From Deinococcus puniceus (GTDB taxonomy: Bacteria > Deinococcota > Deinococci > Deinococcales > Deinococcaceae): DNA of 64,000 nt. Both the position numbers and the translations under genes were made by a program. The stretch is taken from the NCBI RefSeq assembly GCF_001644565.1, contig NZ_CP011387.1, positions 852,501 through 916,500 on the forward strand, given 5' to 3'. Each line of letters opens with the position of its first letter. Position 1 is the stretch's first letter. Of the stretch, positions 8,443 to 17,800 are shown piece after piece. The notes under the pieces are model-generated. The model was not told the DNA's origin. It made no database searches and saw nothing but the letters and a program-made list of their open reading frames with translations.

Positions 8443-9269
8443 ATTTCCGACTCCTTCCGCCGTTTGCGCTGCCTGCGCTGATGCTGGGCGTGCCGCTGCT
8501 GGGCAGCTTGGCGAGTATGGCGCGGGGTGTGCTGCTGGGCAGTGAAGATTGTATGAATTTACTGGTTGTGGCGGCTCTGTTGTTGCTTCCAGTTGCAGTT
8601 ATGGTGTCGCTCTGCATCTGGGTCAGTCAACGCAATAAGGGCGCGGCGTGGGGCGCGGGACTGATGGTTGTCATTGTCGCAACTGGCGTGAACTTTTACC
8701 TGCTGATGCCCGAACATTTTCGAGACGCCAGTATGCCCATCAGTCTCTATGTGCTGCTCGGCTGGCTGTTTCCCTTATTGCCCGCTGCTTTACTGGGCGG
8801 CATGATGGGTGCGGCGTTGTGGCGGGGGCCAACACAAGTCAAAAGCCCCACGCTGCCGCTTGTGCCTTGGCTGTGGCCACTGCTCATTCCGCTCTTTTCC
8901 GTCGTCAGCATGACGGTCTTCCACGCGCTCACCAGAGCAGCGAATCCGTTCTCCTTTGAGTCAATGCTGTATCCCATCCTGATCGTTCTGGGGTTGCTGC
9001 TGGGACTCATATTGCTGCCGCTTGTTCTCCTTCGTCAGCAGGCTGAACGCACCAGACAACTTCAACCGCACCTCAGCGCATGGTGGGGCGTTTGCGCCGG
9101 CTTGGCTTCAGCTATGGCGGTGGCTGAATTCTGGAGCAGAACCGGTTTTGGCCTGTTGTTCGTGCTGGGCCTCGTTCTCCCCTTTGTCGGCTACGGCTTG
9201 GGCCTCCTCTGGGGCGAACGTCAGAGCAGACTTGCTGCACGCCAAGCACCAACACACCCAAATGGCTAG
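8439..9269 (+). CDS. Polytopic membrane protein of unknown function
   Basis: 276 aa, with about seven hydrophobic segments spread over the whole length (for example PALMLGVPLLGSLASMA, LLVVAALLLLPVAVMVSL, ILIVLGLLLGLILLPLVLL). No recognisable domain. The TTG start at 8439 overlaps the stop of the response-regulator gene by 4 nt (TTGA), which indicates coupling to the two-component operon; an internal ATG at 8480 is an alternative. It could be a target or sensor component of that system, but nothing in the protein shows what it does. Confidence 0.65.
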   Translation: MNFRLLPPFALPALMLGVPLLGSLASMARGVLLGSEDCMNLLVVAALLLLPVAVMVSLCIWVSQRNKGAAWGAGLMVVIVATGVNFYLLMPEHFRDASMPISLYVLLGWLFPLLPAALLGGMMGAALWRGPTQVKSPTLPLVPWLWPLLIPLFSVVSMTVFHALTRAANPFSFESMLYPILIVLGLLLGLILLPLVLLRQQAERTRQLQPHLSAWWGVCAGLASAMAVAEFWSRTGFGLLFVLGLVLPFVGYGLGLLWGERQSRLAARQAPTHPNG

Positions 9270-9310
9270 GTTGTCAGATTCGCGTCACGGCCCGCGCTCA
9301 GGCTGACCTC

Positions 9311-9484
9311 ATGTTGAGCCGCCCCCTTATCTTGTTTCCAATTCTGTTGCTCGTGGGGGTGGCTTTGGCTTCTTTGCTTTCGCTGGCCCTGCCTTTCCCC
9401 GCCTCGCTGTGCATGACTCTTACGGCTTACGCGCTGGGCTACGGCTTGCTGCTACTAGGCCAAACCGGGCGCGATATAGCCTAA
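9311..9484 (+). CDS. Small two-helix membrane protein (57 aa)
   Basis: 57 aa, MLSRPLILFPILLLVGVALA followed by a second hydrophobic helix around ALGYGLLLLG and a short polar tail QTGRDIA. It begins 41 nt after the larger membrane protein on the same strand and ends 25 nt before the next membrane gene, so it fits the local series. No family recognised. The evidence is an uninterrupted frame, membrane-like composition and position; it could be chance. Confidence 0.5.
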   Translation: MLSRPLILFPILLLVGVALASLLSLALPFPASLCMTLTAYALGYGLLLLGQTGRDIA

Positions 9485-9509
9485 GCAGGACATTCTTCTA
9501 GGCCAAAAA

Positions 9510-9977
9510 GTGTCTGATCACCCTATGTCAGACAAACTCCCGGCCCCCGCTGTTGTGCGCTTAGCCTCTGCTGGGGCCGCTCTCATTACGGGGGTCATCT
9601 CTGCCTTGCATGTGTACTGGGCTGCTGGGGGCCGCGCCGGACTGAGTGCTGCCCTGCCTCAACACACAACGGGCAAGCCCATGTTTTTACCCTCACCAGC
9701 CGCAACACTGGTGGTTGCCGCAGGTTTGGCAGGCATGAGCGGCGCAGCCGTGCTCTCTCAATCCCAGAGTGCAGCCCGATTGCGCTGGCCTCTGCGCCTG
9801 ATTGCGGGTGTGTTTTTGCTGCGTGCTGTAGGCGATGGCCGCAGCGTGGGTCTGACCCGGCAGCCCTCAGACACTCAGTTTGCCCGCATGGACGCCCGGT
9901 TCTATACGCCGCTATGTTCGCTGCTGGCCGCGCTGTATGGTGTTTTAGGGTTCAGCCAAGCTCAGCAAGCTGATTGA
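9510..9977 (+). CDS. DUF3995 family membrane protein
   Basis: 155 aa with four hydrophobic segments. HVYWAAGG near the first helix, FLLRAVGDGRSVGLTR and the closing motif FARMDARFYTPLCSLLAALYG match the conserved layout of DUF3995 proteins, small integral membrane proteins without known function. The GTG at 9510 was kept; an ATG at 9525 would remove five residues. It is the last of the membrane-protein run downstream of the two-component operon. The small transcription unit on the opposite strand at 10018-10080 points toward its 3' end. Confidence 0.75.
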   Translation: MSDHPMSDKLPAPAVVRLASAGAALITGVISALHVYWAAGGRAGLSAALPQHTTGKPMFLPSPAATLVVAAGLAGMSGAAVLSQSQSAARLRWPLRLIAGVFLLRAVGDGRSVGLTRQPSDTQFARMDARFYTPLCSLLAALYGVLGFSQAQQAD

Positions 9978-10017
9978 CGTCAGGCAAAGGACTTTCCAGC
10001 GGGCAGGTGGGTGAAAC

Positions 10018-10041
10018 GAAAAATCCGCCCTGCTCGGACGG
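10018..10041 (-). terminator. Terminator of promoter-terminator unit A
   Basis: On the minus strand CCGTCC-GAGCA-GGGCGG, a six-pair stem including one G-U, followed by ATTTTT. Confidence 0.75.
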
Positions 10042-10080
10042 TGATAAAGAAAATATAGCGCGGTATACATCGCGTGTCAA
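10018..10080 (-). ncRNA. Promoter-terminator unit A (putative very short RNA)
   Basis: Minus strand: TTGACA (10075-10080), 17-nt spacer, TATATT (10052-10057), then an intrinsic terminator ending at 10018. Only about 25-30 nt could be transcribed. The downstream half is nearly identical to unit C at 12411-12472. See the findings for the family. Confidence 0.55.
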
Positions 10081-10159
10081 CCCCATCAGACCCAAGCAAA
10101 ATTCACTGTGCTGCACGAGATTTATAGGTCATCAAATAGAGGGCGAATGCATACAGCAA

Positions 10160-10197
10160 GCGGGCGTCAGGGGCGAACCATGCCGCCTGACGCCCGC
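10160..10197 (-). terminator. Strong hairpin downstream of hemQ
   Basis: Perfect 12-bp stem GCGGGCGTCAGG (10160-10171) with CCTGACGCCCGC (10186-10197). It lies just after the hemQ stop on the minus strand. The T-run is weak (TTGCTGT), so termination is likely but not certain. Confidence 0.65.
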
Positions 10198-10213
10198 TTA
10201 ACTTGTTTGAGCC

Positions 10214-11046
10214 TCAGCCCAGATCGTCCAGCACACCTGCCAAATCTTTTTTCACGCACGTAAACATAGGCGTGTCGGTCAGGGTGTACAGGCTGGCTTG
10301 CGTGTAGCGCAGGCGGTGAACCAAATCTACGAATTCCTGCGGGTGGTCGGAATCGAAGCTCACCACGAACTCCTGATCGTCTATGCCGTAGCTGTAGCTG
10401 GTATTGATCCGCACGCCCTTAAACGGCACCGAGGCGTGAATATGCTCGTCCATCATGCCTTGGCGGCTGTGCGGCGTCAGGTCGTACCACGCCCGCGTTT
10501 TCACGAACGGGTAGATGAACAGGTATTGCCCCTGCCCCGGCAAGATTTCCAGCCCGTGCCCGCTGCCGTCTACGCGGTTGGCGTACTGGCTGCGCTTGTT
10601 CATGCTCACAAAATTGTACGGCTGCGTCAGGTAACCCATCAGCCGGGTGCGGTTCAGGCGGCCCTGCGCTTCCTGAAACTCGCGCACATCGAAGGCAATG
10701 CGCCACAGCATGAAATCCACATCGGCCCGCACGCCCACCAGCGAGTACGGGCGCTGAATCAGGCCTTTGGGGGCGGGCGCGTCTTCTGTCCAGCCCTGCG
10801 CGGCGGCCAAGAACTCGGCCTTCAATTCCTCGCGTTCGGCGTGCGGCAAGCGGCGAAAAGCAGGATCAAGCTTGAAGAAGGCATAATTCAAAAATTGGCG
10901 GTTGGCCCGGTCAGGCTCGCGCCCGGTCACTTGGCCGCTGGGGTCGAGGTCAACCATCATTTTCGGACGGCCCCCGCCTGCTGGTGCGCCTGTTGGGCGT
11001 CCAGTCGGGGCGGGCGGGGTGTGTTCAGTTTGATTTTGTGGCTCGC

Positions 11047-11050
<4 letters not shown>
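10214..11050 (-). CDS. hemQ: Coproheme decarboxylase (HemQ/ChdC), chlorite dismutase family
   Basis: 278 aa. It catalyses the last step of the coproporphyrin-dependent haem pathway, removing two propionate carboxylates from coproheme with peroxide. The chlorite-dismutase-fold region shows the HemQ radical Tyr in [16 protein letters not shown] (Tyr180, with Lys184) and the proximal haem His in MMDEHIHA (His203). Chlorite dismutases proper carry a distal Arg in a different context. A Pro/Gly-rich N-terminal extension of about 40 residues is probably disordered. The start overlaps the stop of the aldo/keto reductase gene (ATGA), so the two are co-translated. hemL, an early haem gene, lies elsewhere in this window. 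Confidence 0.9.
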
Positions 11051-12081
<1,031 letters not shown>

Positions 12082-12215
12082 GCCTGCACTATTTCACTGT
12101 GCCGCCGGGACAATGCACCCCGACCGACAGGTCAGGCGCGGATATGCAGCAGCGCAGGTAGGTGCGTCTGAAGAATGTCGTCTGGCACGCTCAAAATTTC
12201 AGTCACACGCATGAG

Positions 12216-12307
12216 TTGACTGCGGCTGCATACCGCGCTATATTTATCCCTATCAAGTAAGGCAACCCAAAGCAAGACCGCTGCCGTCTGAGAAGGGCGG
12301 ATTTTTT
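12216..12307 (+). ncRNA. Promoter-terminator unit B (putative short RNA)
   Basis: TTGACT (12216-12221), 17-nt spacer, TATATT (12239-12244), then a terminator CCGTC/GGCGG with a T-run (12284-12307). The predicted RNA is about 55 nt, longer than those of units A and C. The upstream flank GCATGAGTTGAC is identical to unit C. Confidence 0.5.
12284..12307 (+). terminator. Terminator of unit B
   Basis: Five-pair stem CCGTC/GGCGG (one G-U) followed by ATTTTTT. Confidence 0.65.
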
Positions 12308-12410
12308 ATGCCTCAAATCGGCGGGAAGAGGTGTGGATATTCAGCCCGCGATAAGTTGCGAAGCTAGAAACATCGTCCAGTACGGCGAAATTCTGGCCCG
12401 TGTGCATGAG

Positions 12411-12472
12411 TTGACAGAGCCTGCATATCACGCTATATTTGCCTTATCACCGTCCGAGCAGGGCGGATTTTT
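12411..12472 (+). ncRNA. Promoter-terminator unit C (putative very short RNA)
   Basis: TTGACA (12411-12416), 17-nt spacer, TATATT (12434-12439), then CCGTCC-GAGCA-GGGCGG-ATTTTT (12450-12472). It points into the 3' end of the convergent gene at 12482. The 400-bp gap 12082-12481 holds only units B and C and no ORF worth calling. Confidence 0.55.
12450..12472 (+). terminator. Terminator of unit C
   Basis: Same stem, loop and T-run as unit A. Confidence 0.75.
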
Positions 12473-12481
12473 CGTTTTGGC

Positions 12482-13141
12482 TCACTCAAGCGCCACATCG
12501 CCAACTTTATCCGGCACTGGAAACGTAAGCCGAAGCTGCGGCACAGCCAGCGTCAGCCGGGGCCGAAGCTGCGTAAGTGGCGCGTGGAATCCGGCGGCGT
12601 CCAGCACGGTCAGGCGGGCGGGTTGTACCTTGCCCACAGCGCTCACGGGGGTCAGGAGCCAGCCAGTTTCGCCGTCTAATGCAGGTTGGGCCAGCGTGCG
12701 GAACTGGGCGGGCACAGGTGTAGTGGAAACGGGCAGCGAGCTTCCCCGCGTCTGGTAGGCCAAGTGTGCCAACAGTTGTCCGTCTGGTGCAGAAATTCGG
12801 ACTTGTGTTGTCTGTCCTTCCTCCTGCCATTCGAATCGCGCCAACCCTTTGGGAATGCCCCAGTTGCGGCGGCCCCAGCGCACGCTGGCTTCACTGCTCA
12901 CCACAATCTGGCGCACCTGTGGACGCGGGCCAGCGGGCGACGAATGGGGCGCGGTTGCCCACAACAGTTCGTCGTATGGCCCCACCGGAGAATCGGTGTA
13001 GCGCAGCAGCATCAGCGCCCCCCACGTGGCAGGTTGGCGGTACAGCGCAACTAGGCCGCGCCCGTGCAGTGTCCAAGGCGGCGGGGCACAGTGGATGGGC
13101 ACGGTGTCGGTGGGCACGGCTTCAGCGTACCGTAGAGCCAT
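12482..13141 (-). CDS. Acetoacetate decarboxylase-like protein
   Basis: 219 aa from the ATG at 13141. PVGPYDELLWATAP in the first half and the later block VSSEASVRWGRRNWGIPKGL, followed by ARFEW, resemble the beta-barrel acetoacetate decarboxylase superfamily. The Lys in GIPKG occupies about the position of the Schiff-base region GxPKK of true decarboxylases, but only one Lys is present, so decarboxylase activity is doubtful. An upstream GTG at 13183 would add 14 residues. The ATG overlaps the start codon of the divergent VOC gene. Family placement rests on motif resemblance and is moderately secure. Confidence 0.5.
   Translation of the reverse strand: MALRYAEAVPTDTVPIHCAPPPWTLHGRGLVALYRQPATWGALMLLRYTDSPVGPYDELLWATAPHSSPAGPRPQVRQIVVSSEASVRWGRRNWGIPKGLARFEWQEEGQTTQVRISAPDGQLLAHLAYQTRGSSLPVSTTPVPAQFRTLAQPALDGETGWLLTPVSAVGKVQPARLTVLDAAGFHAPLTQLRPRLTLAVPQLRLTFPVPDKVGDVALE
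13128..13133 (+). promoter_or_regulatory. Leaderless-type -10 box TACCGT
   Basis: TAnnnT hexamer with 6 nt to the ATG at 13140. It lies inside the first codons of the divergent gene at 12482-13141. Confidence 0.5.
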
Positions 13142-13502
13142 GCTGAAACACGTTTCCTTCCTGACCCGCGACTTGCCCGCCACACTCGCCTTTTATACAC
13201 ATCTAGGCGGCGTAATCGAAAAGAACCTGACCACCGCAGAAGGCCACCGCCGCGCTGTGGTGCGCTTGGGCGGCGGCCTCTTGCAATTTTTTCAGATAAA
13301 GGGCGAAACTCCCGCGCCGCATTCCCACTGGGCCGAACATATTGCCCTGCATGTGCCCGATTTGCGGGGGCTGCTGCCTGTGCTGCGGGCATCGGGCGTG
13401 GTGGTGACGCGGGACTTGCAACCCAGCCCCAGCGGGCGCGACATGGCTTTTGTAGAAGACCCCGATGGGCGGCAAGTAGAATTACTTCAGGCCGATGGTT
13501 GA
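13140..13502 (+). CDS. VOC (glyoxalase/bleomycin-resistance) family protein
   Basis: 120 aa with the paired beta-alpha-beta-beta-beta modules of the vicinal oxygen chelate fold: MLKHVSFLTRDLPATLAFYT at the start, EHIALHVPDLRGLLPVL in the middle, and the closing FVEDPDGRQVELLQADG. The metal-site-type residues (His near the N-terminus and in AEHIALHV, Glu in VELLQ) are present, so it may be a metalloenzyme, but VOC members have very varied reactions and none can be assigned. Its ATG shares two bases with the start codon of the divergent gene (CATG at 13139-13142). Confidence 0.8.
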   Translation: MLKHVSFLTRDLPATLAFYTHLGGVIEKNLTTAEGHRRAVVRLGGGLLQFFQIKGETPAPHSHWAEHIALHVPDLRGLLPVLRASGVVVTRDLQPSPSGRDMAFVEDPDGRQVELLQADG

Positions 13503-13511
13503 CGGGACACG

Positions 13512-14636
13512 TTACGGCCCTTCGCTGTACACCCGGCTGGCGTAGTAGTACTTTTCCAGCAGCAGTTTGCCCAGCGCCACCACCGGCACGGCCAGCAGCG
13601 CTCCCACGAAGCCCAGCAGCGCTACGCCCACCAAAATTGCCACTAGCACCGTAATCGGGTGCAGATCGGTGGTTTTGCTCAGAATGTAGGGGCTCAGGAA
13701 GTTACTTTCTATTTGGTTGGCGGCCACGAACACCACCACGACCAGCAGCATCTTGACCCAGCCATCGGGCAGCGCCAGCAGCAGCGCGGGCGTGGCCCCC
13801 ACCACTGGCCCCAAGTACGGCACGATATTGAACGCACCCGCCAAAAAGCCGATGGCGGCGGCGCTAGGAATGCCTAGCAGGGTCAGGCCCAGCCACACGA
13901 ACACGCCGATAAAAATGGCGATCAGCAGTTGCCCGCGCACGTAGCCGCCCACCGCCGTGCCCACGAGGCCCGACAGTTCCAGCACACGCGGCTGCCAGGG
14001 GCGCGGAAACACGCGCAGCAGGGTCACGTTCACGCGGGCGTAATCCAGCATCAGGTACACCGACAGCAGCAAAATCAGCAGTACTTGCCCGATAAAACCG
14101 CCGATAGACATCAGGCCTGCGAACACCGTGCTAGACGAACTCAGGGCGTTTTGCAAGATGGGGACGATGTTGTCTTCCAGACTTTGCAGGTAGGTCTGCG
14201 CCGCCTCGGTCAGGCGTTCGCGGGCATTGTCTAGGCCCGGCACGCCCAACCCCGTGAGCCAGCCCGTCAATCGGTCTAGGCCCGAGCTGAGCTGCTCCAC
14301 TTGGCCCGGCAAATCCTGAAACAATTGAATGAATTGCGCGGAAATAGTGACGATCAAGGCCCCAGCCATCGCAAAGATGCCGCCGAACATCAGCAGTACG
14401 AACAAGACGCCCAGCCCACGTTTGACCCTTCCGCGCTGCAACCAGTTCAGCAGGGGATTGGCAAGGTAGGCGATCAGGAAGGCCACCAGAAAATCCACTA
14501 CCACACTGGTGATCTGCCCCAGCAGGCGGTACATCAGGTAGGCGATCAGCCCAAAGACGGCCAACCGCACCCACGGATTTCGCCAAGCGTGCTGAAATGC
14601 GTTGTCATGAACTTCTCTGGTGGGTAGGGGTGGCAT
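13512..14636 (-). CDS. AI-2E/PerM family transporter
   Basis: 374 aa with about seven to eight membrane segments in the PerM pattern: an N-terminal group (AVFGLIAYLMYRLLGQITSV, FLVAFLIAYLANPLLNWL), a periplasmic loop of about 100 residues, then a C-terminal group containing GQLLIAIFIGVFVWLGLTLL and the conserved PYLGPVVGATPALLLALPDG. The family includes AI-2 exporters and Na+/H+ antiporters, so substrate is open. A GTG lies directly before the chosen ATG. The 3' end is 9 bp from the convergent VOC gene. Confidence 0.85.
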   Translation of the reverse strand: MPPLPTREVHDNAFQHAWRNPWVRLAVFGLIAYLMYRLLGQITSVVVDFLVAFLIAYLANPLLNWLQRGRVKRGLGVLFVLLMFGGIFAMAGALIVTISAQFIQLFQDLPGQVEQLSSGLDRLTGWLTGLGVPGLDNARERLTEAAQTYLQSLEDNIVPILQNALSSSSTVFAGLMSIGGFIGQVLLILLLSVYLMLDYARVNVTLLRVFPRPWQPRVLELSGLVGTAVGGYVRGQLLIAIFIGVFVWLGLTLLGIPSAAAIGFLAGAFNIVPYLGPVVGATPALLLALPDGWVKMLLVVVVFVAANQIESNFLSPYILSKTTDLHPITVLVAILVGVALLGFVGALLAVPVVALGKLLLEKYYYASRVYSEGP

Positions 14637-14783
14637 CACAGTGCCTCTACTCTAAGACCACCCGCCGCTGTTGAGACGCTGCCCCGCCGAGGGTAGACAC
14701 TCTTCTGACCCCGTGCTACTATTCCTTCCGCTGGCAGGAGCAACATTCCGCCCGCGGCACCTCAGCACCACCACGCAGACCCC

Positions 14784-14858
<75 letters not shown>

Positions 14859-14884
14859 AGTTTTCCCCGATTTCACTTAGGTTC

Positions 14885-14959
14885 AGATCCGTAGCTCAGG
14901 GGTAGAGCACTACATTGACACTGTAGGGGTCAGCAGTTCAAATCTGCTCGGGTCTACCA
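14885..14959 (+). tRNA. tRNA-Val (GAC)
   Basis: Acceptor AGATCCG pairs with CGGGTCT, CCA encoded at 14957-14959. Anticodon stem CTACA/TGTAG with GAC at 14917-14919. It lies 26 nt after tRNA-Cys, so they are probably one transcript. Confidence 0.95.
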
Positions 14960-14962
14960 ACC

Positions 14963-14990
14963 AAAACGCCTTCCTAGAGGGCGTTTTTTC
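14963..14990 (+). terminator. Terminator of the tRNA pair
   Basis: Stem AACGCC/GGGCGTT with a T6 run. The stretch from here to 15266 shows no gene or other site I can support. Confidence 0.85.
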
Positions 14991-15266
14991 TTTGTATCTA
15001 TGGCCTAGCCGTGTGCCGCCGCCTCTGCCATAACGTCTGGGTTTACGGCTCTAGCCTATGCCTTGTGCCGGGCAGAATCGCCCGAACCCTCACACTCTAA
15101 AGACAGCCAATGCTCGTCTGAACTCCACGCCATTCGACGTACCAGCCGGCTTTTAATCTAGTTGCAAGGCCAGCCATTAGGATTTATGTCGCGGGAGCTA
15201 GAGCCTCACGCCTCATCCAAGCCGACCTACCCCCAAGCAGGAAGGCTTGTGGGGCAGAGTCCGCAC

Positions 15267-16367
15267 TTACGGCGATTCTTTGTACGCCACCCGCAGGAAC
15301 CGTTCTGGTATTTCCCAAATGACGACTTGTGGGGGGTTGTTCTGGCGGTCTTCACTTTTCAGGTAGTCACGCATAGGCACAATCGGGCCTTTGCCTTCTT
15401 GCGCGGCGTTCAATACTTCGGTGCCTAGGGCCTGCGAGAGCGCCCCGGCGAAATGCCATACGTTGTCTTTGCCCTCGGCGCTGTAGCTGGTGCCCACCAA
15501 CGTAACGGCCAGAGTTTCTTCGCCCAGCAGACCGCCGCCGCCCTCGTCGGTGCGGGTGTAGTCCAATTCCCGCACTTGGTCGGGTGCTGGGCCGGGCACG
15601 TAGCGCAGAAGGTCGCCTGTGCGTTCGGTGGCAGGCTTGATCTGCATTGCATACTCGGCGGGCGGCAAATCGGGGGCCAGTTCTGTGATGGCCGGGGCCA
15701 ACGTTCGGGCGGCTATTGCTGCGCCATACGGCGTCCAGTGAGTATCGGTGCGGAAGAACAGGTCGCCTGCATCTTCTTGTTTTTCTCCCTGAAGGCTGGC
15801 GAGCAGATCAGGCGCGGCGATCCCGGCTTGGGTGAGGGCAACGCGGAAAGAAGCGTAAGTATCGGCCTGCTGGCGGGGAACAGGCACAGACAGAAACTCG
15901 GCATACAGGCGGGTTTTGGCGGGAATCAGGGCAACCACCAGCTTGGCTCCGTCTTTGGCCAACTCCTCCTGCACCTCCGAGATGTACTTCACTTTGGCGG
16001 CAATTTCGGCCTCGTCACCCTCCGCCGTCTGGTATTCCTCGCTGGTGAACAGCCAGCCTTCCTTGCCCACCAGTGCGCCCTCGCGGGCTTCTCCGAACAG
16101 ACGGTAATTGAGGCGGCCCCACAGATTCACGCTGGGGTCACGCCACGGCACTTTGGCATCCAGACCCTTTTCCCAGGCCAGTTGCCAAGTGCCCGTCAGC
16201 ACGTCTTGGCCCGCCACGCGCTCGCGGAAGCCGGGACTGCCGAGGGTTGCCACTGCGCCTAACCCGACCACGCCCAGCAGGAAGGCGGCGGGCAGCCAGC
16301 GCAGCAAGCGCGGCGCGGCAGGATGTTCGTCTTTGCGTTTTACGGTGTCCTGAGCAACTTCAGTCAT
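15267..16367 (-). CDS. AlgJ-like SGNH-fold polysaccharide O-acetyltransferase
   Basis: 366 aa. One N-terminal membrane segment (about residues 24-42, LPAAFLLGVVGLGAVATLG) would anchor it with the catalytic domain outside. GKEGWLFTSEEYQT, the Asp-x-His motif DTHWTPYGA and the nucleophile region LVGTSYS match AlgJ/AlgX SGNH-like acetyltransferases, which move acetyl groups to an exported polysaccharide. It starts 7 nt after the MBOAT gene stop and is the last gene of an algF-algI-algJ-like operon on the minus strand. The polysaccharide is unknown; alginate itself is not implied. Confidence 0.82.
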   Translation of the reverse strand: MTEVAQDTVKRKDEHPAAPRLLRWLPAAFLLGVVGLGAVATLGSPGFRERVAGQDVLTGTWQLAWEKGLDAKVPWRDPSVNLWGRLNYRLFGEAREGALVGKEGWLFTSEEYQTAEGDEAEIAAKVKYISEVQEELAKDGAKLVVALIPAKTRLYAEFLSVPVPRQQADTYASFRVALTQAGIAAPDLLASLQGEKQEDAGDLFFRTDTHWTPYGAAIAARTLAPAITELAPDLPPAEYAMQIKPATERTGDLLRYVPGPAPDQVRELDYTRTDEGGGGLLGEETLAVTLVGTSYSAEGKDNVWHFAGALSQALGTEVLNAAQEGKGPIVPMRDYLKSEDRQNNPPQVVIWEIPERFLRVAYKESP

Positions 16368-16374
16368 GCAAACC

Positions 16375-17796
16375 TCAGAACTGGAAGTACAGAAAGGGCG
16401 TGTAACTTTGCGCCGACAGCTTCAGAATGGCGACCACGAACAGGGGCAGCAAGACCAACGTGGCCCCCACCGCAAGCCGGGGCCGCAGCAACCGGCTGCC
16501 CAGATCACCGACCCGCGCCCCCCAGACTGGTGCAACGAAGACCAACACTGTGCCCAGCAGCATCGTGACCAGCACACTGCCGCGCACTTGCCAGGCCAGC
16601 GTGTCGCTGAGACCTACACCGTTGAGACCGATCATGCCCCGGTACATCCGGAAGGCGTCTGGCACGTTGTCGGCGCGGAACATGACCCAGCCCACCATGA
16701 CCAGCAGCAGCGTGCCGGGAATGGTCAGCCACGCCGGACTCGGCTTCCACCCGTTGGTCTCTTTCAGGCGGCGCTCGATGGCCAAAATGCTGCCGTGCCA
16801 GATGCCCCACAGCACAAACGTCCAGTTGGCCCCGTGCCACAGGCCGCCGAGTACCATCGTCAGCCACAGGTTCAGGTACGTGCGTGCGCGGCCATAGCGG
16901 TTCCCGCCCAAGCTGATGTACAGGTATTCGCGCAGCCAACTGCTCAGGCTCATGTGCCATCTGCGCCAAAATTCGGTGATGGAACGGCTGATATACGGAT
17001 GGTTGAAGTTTTCGGGGAACTTGAAGCCCATCATGGCCGCCAGCCCAATGGCCATATCGCTGTAGCCGCTGAAATCGAAGTACAACTGGAGGGTGTAGGC
17101 GGCGGCCCCCAGCCACGCATCGGCCATCGTGGGATCAGGCTGATTGAAGCTGGCCGTGACCAACGGCGCGATGGTGTCGGCAATCAAGACCTTCTTGGCA
17201 AACCCGGTCATAAAGCGGGTGGCCCCGTAGCTGAACTTTTCCAGCGTGTGGGTGCGGGTGCGGAACTGATCGGCCAGCAGGTTGTATTTCAGCACTGGCC
17301 CGGCGATCAGGTGCGGAAACAGCGCGATGAAGGCCGCGAAATCCAGCAGCTTGTGCGTGGGCGGTTCCTCGCGCCTATACACGTCTACGATGTAACTGAT
17401 GGCATGAAAGATAAAAAAACTCAGTCCGATGGGCAGCAAAATGGGTGTCCAACTGAAGGCTTGGAGGCCCAGGCTGGTGGTCAGGGCATTAAAGCTCTCG
17501 ATGCCGAAGTTGGCGTACTTGAAATAGGCCAGTGCGCCGAGGTTCAGCACGATGGCCGAGATCAGCGTCCAGCGCCGTTTGGGGCCGTCCGGTTGTCTGT
17601 CTAGCACCAATCCGTAGGCATAGGCCACGCCCGTAATCGCCATCAGGAGCCACAGGAAGTCCAGTCGCCACCAGCCGTACAGCGCGTAGCTGCCTGCCAG
17701 AATCCACGCGCTGCGGGCCTTGAAGGGCAACAGGTAATAGACGACCAGAAAGAGTGGGAGAAACAGGAACAGGAAGACGTTGGAACTGAAGACCAC
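16375..17796 (-). CDS. MBOAT family O-acyltransferase (AlgI-like)
   Basis: 473 aa multi-pass membrane protein starting FLFLFLPLFLVVYYLLPFKA after a GTG. The MBOAT hallmarks are present: EFWRRWHMSLSSWLREYLYI with the first conserved His, and GLWHGANWTFVLWG with the catalytic His. AlgI moves acetyl groups across the inner membrane for AlgJ, AlgX and AlgF to use. The GTG start lies 4 nt after the AlgF-like stop, so translation is likely coupled. The length is close to the roughly 500 aa of AlgI. Confidence 0.9.
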   Translation of the reverse strand: MVFSSNVFLFLFLPLFLVVYYLLPFKARSAWILAGSYALYGWWRLDFLWLLMAITGVAYAYGLVLDRQPDGPKRRWTLISAIVLNLGALAYFKYANFGIESFNALTTSLGLQAFSWTPILLPIGLSFFIFHAISYIVDVYRREEPPTHKLLDFAAFIALFPHLIAGPVLKYNLLADQFRTRTHTLEKFSYGATRFMTGFAKKVLIADTIAPLVTASFNQPDPTMADAWLGAAAYTLQLYFDFSGYSDMAIGLAAMMGFKFPENFNHPYISRSITEFWRRWHMSLSSWLREYLYISLGGNRYGRARTYLNLWLTMVLGGLWHGANWTFVLWGIWHGSILAIERRLKETNGWKPSPAWLTIPGTLLLVMVGWVMFRADNVPDAFRMYRGMIGLNGVGLSDTLAWQVRGSVLVTMLLGTVLVFVAPVWGARVGDLGSRLLRPRLAVGATLVLLPLFVVAILKLSAQSYTPFLYFQF

Positions 17797-17800
17797 GGGG

